Positions 7,701-16,333 are shown, numbered from the stretch's first letter. The stretch is DNA of 25,245 nt from JBEBXQ01 sp040391535 (GCA_040391535.1 JBEBXQ010000070.1:1-25245); one strand, 5' to 3'. The notes: generated from the sequence alone by a model not told the origin. Numbers and translations are program-made.

Positions 7701-8319
7701 AACGCTGGATCAGTCTCAGATTGCCGGAAGGCAGCGTGTAGCCGGAGACTTATACTTCGTGGATATGGACGGAGACGGTAAAATCACCCGCGGTGCGCAG
7801 ACTTTATCCAATCATGGAGATATGTCCATCATCGGGAACAATACACCAAGGTATAGCTATGGTTTACGCTCCAATGTATCATGGAAAGGGTTTGATCTGG
7901 ATGTGTTGTTCCAGGGCGTAGCGAAAAGGGATTTAATCATTGCCGGCAACTATTTCGTGAATCAGTATAATGATGAGTGGGGTGTTCAGGGAAAAATTGG
8001 CACAGACTGGTGGTCAGAAACCAACCGTGATGCTTATTTCCCACGTCCGCTGATTACGGGTGGTACCGACGTAACGACCGCCCAGACCCGCTATATGCAG
8101 AATGCAGCCTATCTCCGGTTGAAACAATTGACGTTGAGTTATACCATTCCGGTGGAAATTACAGAGAAAATCGGAGCCAAAAGAGTGCAGGTTTATTTCT
8201 CAGGTAATAATCTGTGGGAAGCAACTAAAATGATCAGAATTGCCGATCCTGAACAATCCAGTGCAATGTCTTATCCTTTGAACCGGGCATTTTCTGTTGG
8301 GGCCAATATTGGTTTTTGA
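4792..8319 (+). CDS. SusC/RagA-family TonB-dependent outer-membrane transporter with STN domain
   Basis: This 1175-residue protein begins with a signal peptide (about 1-24, ending CYSQ). An STN domain follows at about 42-112 (NLKEVLQEFRQIHKVDIIYF ... GYVIIKK), then a carboxypeptidase-D-like fold at about 161-232 (ISGVVTDATNGEGLPGVNIM). A TonB-box-like EEVVVVGYGTQ is at 240-250. The plug domain ends with the SusC signature VLKDAASAAIYGARAAYG at 338-355. The rest is a 22-stranded barrel ending in phenylalanine (VGANIGF). It forms the TonB-driven import channel under the SusD lid. The STN domain marks it as a signal transducer to FecR, so uptake and induction are coupled. The substrate class cannot be read from the barrel. 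An A/C-rich leader (4772-4785) precedes the ATG in place of a Shine-Dalgarno site. Confidence 0.96.
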   Translation: MKVKIRLLVFAVILLCSFQPCYSQLLASIRYQQNAPGNLQPSFKNLKEVLQEFRQIHKVDIIYFDHQVDGIRVIVDETLIKNNVEEGLSKILEPAGLNFKKARNGGYVIIKKKDNEQNRRNPRMNDELFLMEKEKKLFQNQMSSGLNTLNMNYRAPVMERNISGVVTDATNGEGLPGVNIMIKGSSAGTVSDADGSYKLTIPDRPVTLVFSFVGYLSQEINAEAQSIINVELNSDTRALEEVVVVGYGTQKKINLTGAVASVNSDVLESRPVANIGQALQGNVANLNITQSSGALGKGTSFNIRGNTSLNGGSPLVLVNGIPMDVNLLNPNDIENVVVLKDAASAAIYGARAAYGVILITTKSGKKDSKPNITFTTNFSVNKPVVKFETMDAMERMTYMNEANMRINGTPYYQFDQYYEAAIRAHYNDPSQPETFQHPNDSPSLYAYAANTDWARILLRDSYPQQQHTLGISGGSDKFDYYTSLSFFNAKGITKNFDERYNRYNIMSNLNYEVAKWIKVGTKLSINTSSKVYPPNDRSDNFNEDRNMFQVHSWPNWPVYHPDGNYASSGSVPNVVQMHKEGGYRNRDIFDAWMTGIVRMTPVKNVSINLDYSFNMKDTEELDYRKQLPMYTKLGVSGYYPYTNPSSVTRSNYSDRYQVFNAYADYENTFSSRHYFKVMVGFNQEYSRNKYFAGTREKLIVPDMPYMNLAYGERYTYDSEKEFSIRGAFSRINYSYDDRYLIEFNGRYDGSSKFPHNDRFDFFPSVSVGWRIDNEQFFEGIRGTVNMLKLRASYGSLGNQYVDNNNNYYPYIATYSADLGGYLFNGENAMTVYAPGLVSPTLTWEKVNQQDFGIDFALFGNRLNGSFDVYRRDTRDMLTPSQTLPATLAVNEPQANAADMKTTGFDMNIGWNSSANKVKYGFMFILSDYKAVITKYSNPAGLISGHYVGKNVGEIWGLTTGGIFQTDEEAKTLDQSQIAGRQRVAGDLYFVDMDGDGKITRGAQTLSNHGDMSIIGNNTPRYSYGLRSNVSWKGFDLDVLFQGVAKRDLIIAGNYFVNQYNDEWGVQGKIGTDWWSETNRDAYFPRPLITGGTDVTTAQTRYMQNAAYLRLKQLTLSYTIPVEITEKIGAKRVQVYFSGNNLWEATKMIRIADPEQSSAMSYPLNRAFSVGANIGF

Positions 8320-8341
8320 TTCAAATCTTTAATTGAAAAGT

Positions 8342-9970
8342 ATGAAAAATATAAATGGTATTTGTACAGCAATGCTGGCCGGTATGCTGGTAATGTCTGC
8401 CTGTAATGATGATTATCTGGATAAGTATCCGTTAGATAAAATCAATGATAATACTTTCTGGACGACTGCTTCTGATATTGAAATGTATGCCAATCAGTTT
8501 TATGTGAGTCTGAAAAACCCCAACTATGTATGGCAGAATGATAACAGGACGGATAATAATGGTCCCGGGGTAAGAGATAGCTATGTCTGGAATGAGTACA
8601 TTGTTCCGGCTTCAGGTGGTGGCTGGGGGAAGCCGGACTGGCTGGGCATCCGCCGCTGCAATTTTGCTTTGGACCATATTGCCGACATGACGCCTTCCGA
8701 TGCTGTAACTCAGAATGAGGCAGAAATACGCTTTTTCAAGGCATTTTATTATGTAGAGAAAGTAAGGCTATTTGGTGATGTCCCCTGGCTGGAACATTCT
8801 CTGGAAGTGGATTCTGAGGATCTGTTTAAAGCGAGAGATTCGAGAAAAGTGGTCATGGCCAATGTGCTGAAGGAACTCGATTTTGCTATTGAGCATTTAC
8901 CGGAAACCTCTGCAGCTGATCGTCTGACTAAATATGCGGCCCTCGCGTTTAAGGTGGAAGCGTTTCTGTACGAAGGAACCTTCCGGAAGTACCACGGATT
9001 GGGTGACCATGAAGAAATGCTCAGAGAAGCGGTTGCTGCCGCGGAGGAAGTTATAAATTCCGGTCTTTTTTCAATTTATTCAACAGGTAAGCCGCTAAAT
9101 GACTATTTCGATCTTTTTGTACAATATGAACTGAAAGGAAACCCGGAGGGCATCATGGTGCAGCGATTCCTGGCCGATAAACGTATGCATAATAATGTGA
9201 GGCAGATGGGAGAGCCTCATACGGGTTATACCAAAGATTTTGTGGATACCTATTTATGTAAGGATGGTCTGCCTATTACGCTGAGTCCTTTGTTTAACGG
9301 AGATAAAGTTTTCGGTGATGAGTTCAAAGACAGAGACCCGCGTATGAATCAGTCGGTTTACCATCCGACCAGGATTTACCGCATTTATGAAGACGGCTCT
9401 ACCGAACTCAGGCCTATGCCCGAATTCGACAATAACTACTGTTCAACCAGTTATTACATTCTGAAAGGATATTCACCCTACGAGCGCGATCGTTTGCAGC
9501 TACAGTGTATTGTGGATGATTTCATTTTCAGGTACGGAGAGTTGCTGGTCAGCTATGCCGAAGCCAAAGCCGAGCTGGGTGAAGCCACTCAGGAGGTACT
9601 GGATAAGTCTGTCAACCTTCTGCGAGACCGGGTAGATATGCCTCATCTTAAAGTGGATGTAGGCTTTACAGATCCAAACTGGCCGAAATGGGAAGTGCCT
9701 GTTTCACCGCTCATCAATGAAATTCGTCGTGAAAGGCGGATTGAACTGGCTGGTGAAGGCAAGCGCTGGAATGATATCGTTCGCTGGAAAGCCGGGAAAT
9801 TGCTGGAGAATCCTGCAAGTTATGAAGGAGCTAAAGATCCGGCTACGGGCAAAAACCGGGTGCTGTATCCTGGTTTTACCAGAAAATGGGATGATAAACT
9901 ATACCTGTGGCCAATACCAACGCAGGAAATAGCACTGAATCCGCTGCTTACCCAAAACCCCGGATGGTAG
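8342..9970 (+). CDS. SusD/RagB-family nutrient-binding outer-membrane lipoprotein
   Basis: The product is 542 residues from the ATG at 8342; an in-frame TTG nine bases earlier is not needed. A lipoprotein signal peptide ends in MLVMSAC with the lipidated cysteine at residue 21, so the mature protein is anchored in the outer membrane, as SusD proteins are at the cell surface. The N-terminal DYLDKYPLDKINDNTFW and C-terminal NEIRRERRIELAGEGKRWND segments are SusD/RagB hallmarks; the last residues, NPLLTQNPGW, are also typical. The start lies 22 bases after susC stops, so the two are co-translated partners. It captures the substrate and closes the SusC channel. A strong hairpin follows eight bases after the stop. 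Confidence 0.96.
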   Translation: MKNINGICTAMLAGMLVMSACNDDYLDKYPLDKINDNTFWTTASDIEMYANQFYVSLKNPNYVWQNDNRTDNNGPGVRDSYVWNEYIVPASGGGWGKPDWLGIRRCNFALDHIADMTPSDAVTQNEAEIRFFKAFYYVEKVRLFGDVPWLEHSLEVDSEDLFKARDSRKVVMANVLKELDFAIEHLPETSAADRLTKYAALAFKVEAFLYEGTFRKYHGLGDHEEMLREAVAAAEEVINSGLFSIYSTGKPLNDYFDLFVQYELKGNPEGIMVQRFLADKRMHNNVRQMGEPHTGYTKDFVDTYLCKDGLPITLSPLFNGDKVFGDEFKDRDPRMNQSVYHPTRIYRIYEDGSTELRPMPEFDNNYCSTSYYILKGYSPYERDRLQLQCIVDDFIFRYGELLVSYAEAKAELGEATQEVLDKSVNLLRDRVDMPHLKVDVGFTDPNWPKWEVPVSPLINEIRRERRIELAGEGKRWNDIVRWKAGKLLENPASYEGAKDPATGKNRVLYPGFTRKWDDKLYLWPIPTQEIALNPLLTQNPGW

Positions 9971-9977
9971 AAACGGA

Positions 9978-10012
9978 AGGCAGAAACCGGTAAATTTTGC
10001 CGGTTTCTGCCT
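9978..10012 (+). terminator. Strong stem-loop after susD (attenuator, terminator or mRNA-stability element)
   Basis: AGGCAGAAACCGG (9978-9990) and CCGGTTTCTGCCT (10000-10012) are perfect 13-base complements around a 9-base loop (TAAATTTTG). The downstream sequence CTCTGTTTATAAAA is only moderately T-rich, so full termination is uncertain. Sitting between susCD and the enzyme genes, it would suit partial termination or 3'-end protection that gives more susCD transcript than enzyme transcript. Confidence 0.65.
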
Positions 10013-10050
10013 CTGTTTATAAAATAGTTTTAACTTTTAACAGAAAATAT

Positions 10051-11643
10051 ATGAGAATAGTAATCAGTTGTTGCATTCTTTTTATTAGTATCCATGCATT
10101 TTCACGGCCTGAAATGAACCCTTCGGCTGACTCCTTTAAAATCGGATGGGCAATGGCCGATGTCACTCCGGATAAACCAGTACTTGTGGCAGGACAGTTT
10201 CATGCACGGGTGTCCGAAGGGGTAATGGATCCCATCACGGCTACTGTACTGGCTATGGAGTCCGTGAAAAACGGTAAAAGCAGTGCAGCGGTTATGATAA
10301 GTGTGGACTGGGTTTCTGTTTCTGACGGCATGCGTGATGCCTCCGATTTCAGAGGCAGGCTACGGGAATTGCTGAAAGATCTGGCTCCGGCCGTAAAAGG
10401 GGAGGATATCATGATCAATGCCACCCACAGTCATGCCGCCCCGCTGGTTTCAGAAACCGACCCTGAAAAAACGTATGGAATCAGTTTGAAAATGATGTCG
10501 CCTGAGAAAGAAATGATGTCACCTAAAGATTACTCTGAATTTGCTGCGCAAAAACTGGCTGTTGCGGTCAGACAGGCCTGGAACAGCCGGGCAAAGGGTG
10601 GCATCAGTTATGGTTTGTCAAAAGCGGTAATCGGCTATAACCGGTTACAGGCACTGCAGACCGGAAAATCACTGATGTACGGCAATACAGATGCAAAGGA
10701 TTTCAGCCATATTGAAGGTTATGAAAACCACAATCTTAACCTGATGTATACCTGGAACGAAAAAAGCGAGCTTACCGGTGTGGTCGTGAATACCCCTGTT
10801 CCTTCACAGGTCAGCGAACATTCTTATCTTTTGTCGGGTGATTTCTGGAACGAGACACGTGCTGAATTTAAAGAGAAGTTCGGTAAAAATGTCTATGTGT
10901 TGGGCCAGGTAAGTGCTGCCGGAGATCAGTCACCGCACCATATGTGGGGTACGAAAGCAGAGGAGCGGATGCAGAAAATAATGGGTTTTGCAGAGGATGG
11001 CACGACCGGACGGGGAGCTCTTGCCAACCGCAGAATGATTGCTTTCAGGCTCACTGAAGCGACAGCTTCCATTCTTCCGTATATGAAAAAGAATATTGAG
11101 TGGAACCCGCCGTTCGCCCATAAAACAGAAGTTATCAGACTTTCAAGGAGATTATTAGGCGAGCAGGATCTGGTAGATGCCCGGAAAGAAATCGCTACCT
11201 GGAAAGCGGAGTATGAAAAGGCTCTGGCAGAAGCAAAGGCTGATCCCGAAAAGATGAAAACGCCACGCTGGTATACCAGCCTGACGGTACATCACAGTAA
11301 ATACCGCCGCGGAGAGTCCGTGCTGGAACGATACGAACTGGAGAAAAAACAACCGGTTCTTCCCGTAGAAATTCAGGTAATAAGGATCGGGGATATGGCT
11401 ATCGCCTCCAACCCTTTTGAGTTGTATCTTGACTACGGTATCCGTATGCTGGCTTCGAGTAAGGCAACACAGACATTTATTGTGCAGCTTGCCGGTTCAG
11501 GAACTTACCTTCCTACGGCGCGTTCAATTGCAGGTGGTGCTTACGGAGCCGTTCCGGCCAGTACTATTATGGGCCCCGAAGGAGGTAATCAGCTGGTAGA
11601 GAATACCCTGAGAATCATTGAGGAGGTGTTTTCTGAAAAATGA
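10051..11643 (+). CDS. Neutral/alkaline ceramidase-like hydrolase A
   Basis: The protein is 530 residues from the ATG at 10051; a TTG start at 9997 would fall in the preceding hairpin and is rejected. A signal peptide covers about residues 1-18. The N-terminal ceramidase-type domain begins IGWAMADVTPDKPVLVAGQF (31-50). The metal motif NATHSH has His126 and His128, the nucleophile-loop equivalent is GDQSP with Ser294, and a Glu (457, NPFELY) and Tyr (486, GTYLPT) match the other expected zinc ligands. The second zinc-ligand His is replaced by Pro251 (VNTPVPSQ). A charged helical segment at about 365-430 separates the two halves. Known neutral ceramidases, near 650-670 residues, cleave the ceramide amide bond and have an extra C-terminal domain absent here. 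It is the second most divergent of five paralogs. Real substrate unknown. Confidence 0.85.
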   Translation: MRIVISCCILFISIHAFSRPEMNPSADSFKIGWAMADVTPDKPVLVAGQFHARVSEGVMDPITATVLAMESVKNGKSSAAVMISVDWVSVSDGMRDASDFRGRLRELLKDLAPAVKGEDIMINATHSHAAPLVSETDPEKTYGISLKMMSPEKEMMSPKDYSEFAAQKLAVAVRQAWNSRAKGGISYGLSKAVIGYNRLQALQTGKSLMYGNTDAKDFSHIEGYENHNLNLMYTWNEKSELTGVVVNTPVPSQVSEHSYLLSGDFWNETRAEFKEKFGKNVYVLGQVSAAGDQSPHHMWGTKAEERMQKIMGFAEDGTTGRGALANRRMIAFRLTEATASILPYMKKNIEWNPPFAHKTEVIRLSRRLLGEQDLVDARKEIATWKAEYEKALAEAKADPEKMKTPRWYTSLTVHHSKYRRGESVLERYELEKKQPVLPVEIQVIRIGDMAIASNPFELYLDYGIRMLASSKATQTFIVQLAGSGTYLPTARSIAGGAYGAVPASTIMGPEGGNQLVENTLRIIEEVFSEK

Positions 11644-11657
11644 TGCTGATGTTTTCT

Positions 11658-11684
11658 GTGATGTAGTTCCATCACCTTATTTTT
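11658..11684 (+). terminator. Small terminator-like hairpin between hydrolases A and B
   Basis: GTGATG (11658-11663) pairs with CATCAC (11670-11675) around a 6-base loop and is followed by CTTATTTTT. The stem is short, so it may only attenuate transcription or be fortuitous. No -7 box is evident before gene B, so the downstream genes still look co-transcribed. Confidence 0.35.
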
Positions 11685-11700
11685 CTAACCCTTTTTACTA

Positions 11701-13194
11701 ATGAAGGCTATCCAACGCTTATCAGGCTTGATTATCGCTTTATTTATCGGAATTTCAGAGATGACGGCCGCTACCATTCTGGTGGGAGCTGCCAGCACGG
11801 ATATCACCCCCCGGTTACCGGCAGCGCTGGACGGACAAATGCAGGTACGTATTGCCAAAACGGCCGAAACGCCTCTCACTGCCCAAGTGGTGGTAATGGA
11901 GTCAGTAAACGGTACGAAAAGTGAAAATATTTCAGTATTTGTTACCTGTGACATTGTAACCGTTCCCACTGAACTGAAGGAAATGATTCAGGCTGCCGTT
12001 AAAAAGCAGATCCCGGCTTTGGACAGCCGTAAAATTATCGTCAATGCCAGTCATACCCATACAGGTGGTGTGGTGAGGGACGGCTGGTACACGATTCCGG
12101 AAGGAGTGACCAAAGTCAGGGATTATCAGCAATTTATAGCTGAGCAGGTAAGCAAAGCAGTGGCAACGGCCTGGAACAGCCGGGAACGCGGGAGTGTAGC
12201 CTGGGGGCTGGGTTATGCGAAAGTGGCTTTTAACAGGCGGGCAGTATATGCCGGTGGTAATGCCCAAATGTACGGAAAAACAGACGGACCTGATTTCAGA
12301 GGCATAGAAGGTTACGAGGATCAGAGTATCAATTCTTTGTTTTTCTGGAATGCCTCTGGAAAACTACTGGCTGTTTGTATCAATGTGGCCAGTCCGGCTC
12401 AGATTGTGGAAGGGCGGTCTGCGCTGAATGCCGACTACTGGCACCCGTTGCGGGAAAAACTGAAAAAACAATACGGTAATGATCTCGCAGTACTGGGATG
12501 GATCGGTGCCGCGGGAGACCAGACACCCCGGCCTATGTATGAAAAGGATGCTGACCGGAGAATGCTTTCTCTTTCAAAAGGCAATTATACCAAAGGCAGA
12601 GGAAACAGGAATACCGATTTCTCCAACGAAGACTATATGGATGAAGTCGCCGGCAGGATCGTGAAATCGGTAAATGAAACCTACGAGCTGGTAAAGAAGG
12701 ATCAGTATACAGAACTGCCTGTGATGCATGAAGTGAAATCATTTGATGTAAAAGCCCGGGTCGTCACTTCAGAGGAAAAAGAAGCATGCCTCAAAAGTAT
12801 TGCCGAAGATAAGGGTGATGCACAAAGGGCAGTCGCATTCAGCCGCCGGATCGCCTGGAATCAGGAAGTAGTAGATCGTTTTGAAAAACAAAAAACCAAC
12901 CCGCAGCCCATGTATACAGTCGAAGCGCATGTATTGCGGATCGGTGACATCGCTGTCTGTACCAATCCTTTTGAATTATACACTGAATTCGGTATTCAGC
13001 TGAAAGCCCGCAGTAAGGCGCTCCAGACATTTATTATTCAGCTGGTTGGGCCAGGGACTTACGTGCCTACGAAGAAAGCAACCGAAGGAGGTCATTATTC
13101 TGCAATTGTACAAAGTAACCGGGTAGGGTATGAAGGCGGGCAGGAACTCGTGGATAATACATTGAATATGGTTAATAGCTTCTGGAATGATTAA
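11701..13194 (+). CDS. Neutral/alkaline ceramidase-like hydrolase B
   Basis: This 497-residue exported protein has a signal peptide of about 24 residues (IIALFIGISEMTAA). The domain opens with VGAASTDITPRLPAALDGQM. Metal motif NASHTH has His118 and His120; Glu425 (NPFELY) and Tyr454 (GTYVPT) match further ligands. The nucleophile loop reads GDQTP, with Thr275 where serine is expected. The second zinc-ligand His position is Pro232 (NVASPAQ), but a His at 248 (ADYWHP) is shared with D and E only. B, D and E are close paralogs sharing long blocks such as VLGWIGAAGD and SKALQTF. Gene spacing is 57 bases on both sides. The fold assignment is firm; ceramidase activity is not demonstrated and the threonine makes it uncertain. 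Confidence 0.85.
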   Translation: MKAIQRLSGLIIALFIGISEMTAATILVGAASTDITPRLPAALDGQMQVRIAKTAETPLTAQVVVMESVNGTKSENISVFVTCDIVTVPTELKEMIQAAVKKQIPALDSRKIIVNASHTHTGGVVRDGWYTIPEGVTKVRDYQQFIAEQVSKAVATAWNSRERGSVAWGLGYAKVAFNRRAVYAGGNAQMYGKTDGPDFRGIEGYEDQSINSLFFWNASGKLLAVCINVASPAQIVEGRSALNADYWHPLREKLKKQYGNDLAVLGWIGAAGDQTPRPMYEKDADRRMLSLSKGNYTKGRGNRNTDFSNEDYMDEVAGRIVKSVNETYELVKKDQYTELPVMHEVKSFDVKARVVTSEEKEACLKSIAEDKGDAQRAVAFSRRIAWNQEVVDRFEKQKTNPQPMYTVEAHVLRIGDIAVCTNPFELYTEFGIQLKARSKALQTFIIQLVGPGTYVPTKKATEGGHYSAIVQSNRVGYEGGQELVDNTLNMVNSFWND

Positions 13195-13251
13195 AAAAAC
13201 ATACTGATTACGCTTTTAATATAAATGACTATCCCGAACGCTTAAATCCTG

Positions 13252-14721
13252 ATGAACATGAGAAACCGTAATTTTATCCGAGCTGCCTCGCTTACACCTC
13301 TGCTGTTGGTAATGCTGATGTTTAATGTATCCTTAATGAGTTTTGCTCAGAACAAAATCCTGAAAGCCGGTGCCGCTACTGCCAATATCACTCCCGATCT
13401 GGGAGCCGGTATCGTTGGTAATTTCGGAACGCCGCCGCCTGCTATGCATGTCCATGATGACCTGCATGCCCGATGCCTTATTCTGGATAACGGTGATACA
13501 CAGCTGGTTTTTGTCATATCGGATAATGTTGGTATTAACAGAGAAGTTTTTGATGCTGCCAAAAAGATGATTCAAACCGAAACCGGTATTGCCCCTGACC
13601 ATGTTTTGCTGGCCGCTAACCATACGCATTCGGCAGTAAGTGCCGGAGGAGACGGTGAACGCAGAAGAGGCTGGAATGCCGGCAGGCCGCTTGACCAGTA
13701 TCAGACTTTTCTGGCCAGACGGGTGGCAGATGTGGTAAGGATTGCATTGAATAACCTGGAGCCCGCACAGATCGCATGGGGTGTGGGAAAAGTACCGCAG
13801 CATGTGTTTAACCGTCGCTGGATTATGAAGGAGAAAGTGACGAATCCTTATGGAGAAATGAATCAGGTGTTGTTTAATCCGGGTCATGCTAACCCCAATA
13901 AAGTGAAACCGGCCGGTCCGGTTGATCCTGAAGTTTCATTTCTTTCTGTAAGGTCAGTCAGCGGCCGGCCTATTGCGCTGCTGGCCAATTATTCTCTTCA
14001 CTATGTAGGCGGCGTTCCGAAGGATCATATTTCCGGTGATTATTTCGCGGTCTTTGCCGACCGCATCCAGGAACTGCTTAAAGCTGATCGTCAGGATCCG
14101 CCGTTTGTCGGGATCATGTCCAACGGGACTTCCGGTGATGTAAATAATATCAACTTCGCGGCAGAACCAGAAAAACGGGCTCCTTATGAAAAAATGAAGG
14201 TGGTGGCCGATGACGTTGCGAAAGAAATCATCAGGGTATCGGAAACATTGCAATACCAGAACTGGGTACCTTTAAAAGCGGTACATTCTGAACTGACTTT
14301 ACAGGTCAGAAAACCGTCACCTGAACTGCTGGCGCAGTCTGAGAAAATTCTGAAAAGACCCGATAGTGAAAAGGGCATTCACCCCCTTGATAAGACTTAT
14401 GCCGACCGTATCGTTCAGATTCATAAAGAATGGCCGGATCAGATCAGTGTACCTATGCAAACCTTCGGAATCGGAGACCTGGGCATCGCGGCCATTCCGT
14501 TTGAAGTCTTTACGGCCTCAGGCCTGGAGATCAAAAAACGGAGTCCGTTCAAAACCACTTTTACTATTGAGCTGGCAAACGGGAGCTACGGTTATTTGCC
14601 CACACCCGAGCAGCATGAACTCGGTGGTTACGAAACCTGGCTGGGGACCAACCGTGTAGAGAAGAACGCTTCTGTGAAAATTGAAAATGAAATCATCGGA
14701 TTATTTAAGAAAGTAAAATGA
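13252..14721 (+). CDS. Neutral/alkaline ceramidase-like hydrolase C (divergent subfamily)
   Basis: At 489 residues, this is the outlier of the five. The signal peptide ends about residue 32 (MSFAQ), and the domain begins LKAGAATANITPDLG. It keeps both expected zinc histidines: His124/His126 in AANHTHS and His250 in NYSLHYVGG. Glu418 (IPFEVF) and Tyr446/448 (GSYGYLPTPEQHELGGYE) match the remaining ligands better than in the siblings. The nucleophile loop, however, reads SNGTSGDVNNIN (290-301), placing Asn298 where serine would be; this GDVNN form recurs in ceramidase-domain proteins of Planctomycetes and Bacteroidota, so it is probably a subfamily trait. Translation may start at the first ATG or at the second, two codons later. 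A chemistry different from A, B, D and E is likely. Confidence 0.83.
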   Translation: MNMRNRNFIRAASLTPLLLVMLMFNVSLMSFAQNKILKAGAATANITPDLGAGIVGNFGTPPPAMHVHDDLHARCLILDNGDTQLVFVISDNVGINREVFDAAKKMIQTETGIAPDHVLLAANHTHSAVSAGGDGERRRGWNAGRPLDQYQTFLARRVADVVRIALNNLEPAQIAWGVGKVPQHVFNRRWIMKEKVTNPYGEMNQVLFNPGHANPNKVKPAGPVDPEVSFLSVRSVSGRPIALLANYSLHYVGGVPKDHISGDYFAVFADRIQELLKADRQDPPFVGIMSNGTSGDVNNINFAAEPEKRAPYEKMKVVADDVAKEIIRVSETLQYQNWVPLKAVHSELTLQVRKPSPELLAQSEKILKRPDSEKGIHPLDKTYADRIVQIHKEWPDQISVPMQTFGIGDLGIAAIPFEVFTASGLEIKKRSPFKTTFTIELANGSYGYLPTPEQHELGGYETWLGTNRVEKNASVKIENEIIGLFKKVK

Positions 14722-14750
14722 GGTAATTCCGGGGATAAAACCTTTTCAGC

Positions 14751-14771
14751 CTGAATATATTGCTTATTCAG
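14751..14771 (+). repeat. Hairpin in the C-D intergenic gap
   Basis: CTGAATA (14751-14757) and TATTCAG (14765-14771) form a 7-bp stem with a 7-base loop. It lies in the widest gap between enzyme genes (102 bases). There is no T-tract, so it is more likely a processing or stability element than a terminator, if it matters at all. Confidence 0.35.
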
Positions 14772-14823
14772 CCGTCTGAGTCGTGTCTTTTCCCTCAGAG
14801 TTATACATCTAATCCAAACCGAA

Positions 14824-16302
14824 ATGAAACAATTCGCAAAACGAATGGTAAGAGGATTACTTTGCTGCCTGATTGGTATGATACCTGGCATGGTGAACGC
14901 GGGTGAAGTTTATATTGGCGCTGTGTCGGTAGACATCACTCCGGAATTACCGGTTGCGCTTACCGGGCAATTTCATTTACGCATTGCCGAAAAAGCCGAA
15001 ACTCCGCTTACGGCAAATATCCTGGTCATAGAAAGCAGGGAAGGGGATAGTTCCAAAGATCTGGCGATTATGGTTTCCTGTGATGTGCTGTATATTCCCA
15101 CCGATCTGATTGCTCAGGTAAGGTCAGAAGTAAAGCAGAAAATGGCGGCCATCGATGTCAGTAAGATTATCCTGAATGCTACCCATACGCATACCGCGCC
15201 TGTGCTGAGAGATCAGGTGGAGTACCTGATTCCCAAAGAAGGCGTAACACAGGTGAAAGATTACCGTAATTTTTTCAGCAGGACAATCGCTGATGGCATA
15301 GTGAATGCCTGGAAAAAGCGTGAAAAGGGTAGTGTGGCCTGGGGATTCAGTTATGCTGTAGCCGGTTATAACCGTCGTATTGCCTATGCCGATGGCACCT
15401 CCGGTATGAGCAGCAATACCAATCTGCCGGAATTCCGTAACCTGGAAGGTTCCGAAGACCACGATATCAATACGCTCTTTTTCTGGAATAAAGATAATAA
15501 ACTGATGGCGACGGTCATCGGTGTGGCCAGTCCTTCGCAGGAAGTGGAAGGAAGGTATGCTGTCAACGCCGACTACTGGCACCCGGTCAGGGAAGGTATC
15601 CGGAAACGTTACGGAAATGACGTTTGTGTATTAGGGTGGATAGGAGCCGCAGGTGATTTAACACCTCATATCCGCTATCGTAAAGCGGCAGATGACCGGA
15701 TGCGGGAGCTTCGTAAACTGAGCCGTATGGATGAAATTGCCCGTCGTATCCTGCTTGCGGTTGAGGAGGCTTATGAGGTAGTTAAAGATGACCGGCACGC
15801 AACGCTGCCATTGGTTCATCAGGTCGAGTCACTTCATCTTCCTGAAAGACTGGTTACCCAGAGAGACTTCAATGAAGCCAGTGCATTTGTTGCGGATGCG
15901 AAAAAGCAGATTGCTGCCGATGTGTCAAATGCTGATAAGCTTTACAGAAAAATGACCTGGGAAGAAGAGACCATTAAACGATATAACCTGCAGCAGAAAA
16001 ATCCCAGGCCGCAGTATCCGATGGAACTACATGTGATCCGGTTGGGCGATGTTGCTATATGTACCAATGAATTCGAGCTTTTTTCTGACTTTGGTATCAG
16101 AATGCAGGCCCGGAGCAAGGCGTTGCAGACCTTTGTGGTGCAGTTGGCGGGCAGCCCTGAATGGGGTGCTTATCTGCCTACTGAAAAAGCCGTAAAAGGT
16201 GGGGCCTACAGCGCGGTAGTACATAGTTCACGCATCGGACCCGACGGCGGACAAGTACTTGTTGACCGTACGGTCGAGGTGATGAATTCACTTTGGCCTT
16301 AA
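14824..16302 (+). CDS. Neutral/alkaline ceramidase-like hydrolase D
   Basis: This is a 492-residue exported protein with a signal peptide ending near residue 26 (GMVNA). It starts with the block VYIGAVSVDITPELPVALTG. The metal motif NATHTH has His121/His123; Glu418 (NEFELF) and Tyr450 (GAYLPT) fill the other ligand positions. The nucleophile loop is GDLTP with Thr280. The second zinc-ligand His position is Pro237 (GVASPSQ), with the B/D/E-specific His253 in ADYWHP nearby. A short insertion (SPEWGAYLPT instead of GPGTYLPT) is unique to D. Very similar to E along its length, including DFGIRMQARSKALQTFVVQL apart from single changes, pointing to recent tandem duplication. E starts 31 bases after D stops, so they are almost certainly co-transcribed. 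Confidence 0.85.
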   Translation: MKQFAKRMVRGLLCCLIGMIPGMVNAGEVYIGAVSVDITPELPVALTGQFHLRIAEKAETPLTANILVIESREGDSSKDLAIMVSCDVLYIPTDLIAQVRSEVKQKMAAIDVSKIILNATHTHTAPVLRDQVEYLIPKEGVTQVKDYRNFFSRTIADGIVNAWKKREKGSVAWGFSYAVAGYNRRIAYADGTSGMSSNTNLPEFRNLEGSEDHDINTLFFWNKDNKLMATVIGVASPSQEVEGRYAVNADYWHPVREGIRKRYGNDVCVLGWIGAAGDLTPHIRYRKAADDRMRELRKLSRMDEIARRILLAVEEAYEVVKDDRHATLPLVHQVESLHLPERLVTQRDFNEASAFVADAKKQIAADVSNADKLYRKMTWEEETIKRYNLQQKNPRPQYPMELHVIRLGDVAICTNEFELFSDFGIRMQARSKALQTFVVQLAGSPEWGAYLPTEKAVKGGAYSAVVHSSRIGPDGGQVLVDRTVEVMNSLWP

Positions 16303-16333
16303 TATCATTTTTGAAATAATAAATCCTGAACCA

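Noticed and set aside
8333..8341. TTG start for susD
   Set aside because: The ATG nine bases later gives a proper lipoprotein signal peptide with the cysteine at residue 21.
9997..10050. Upstream TTG start for hydrolase A
   Set aside because: It lies in the loop of the stem-loop after susD, and the ATG at 10051 gives a normal signal peptide.
13333..13887. 184-codon minus-strand frame inside hydrolase C
   Set aside because: It lies fully antisense to a gene with clear motifs, and its product is His/Ile/Ser-rich shadow sequence without a recognisable domain.
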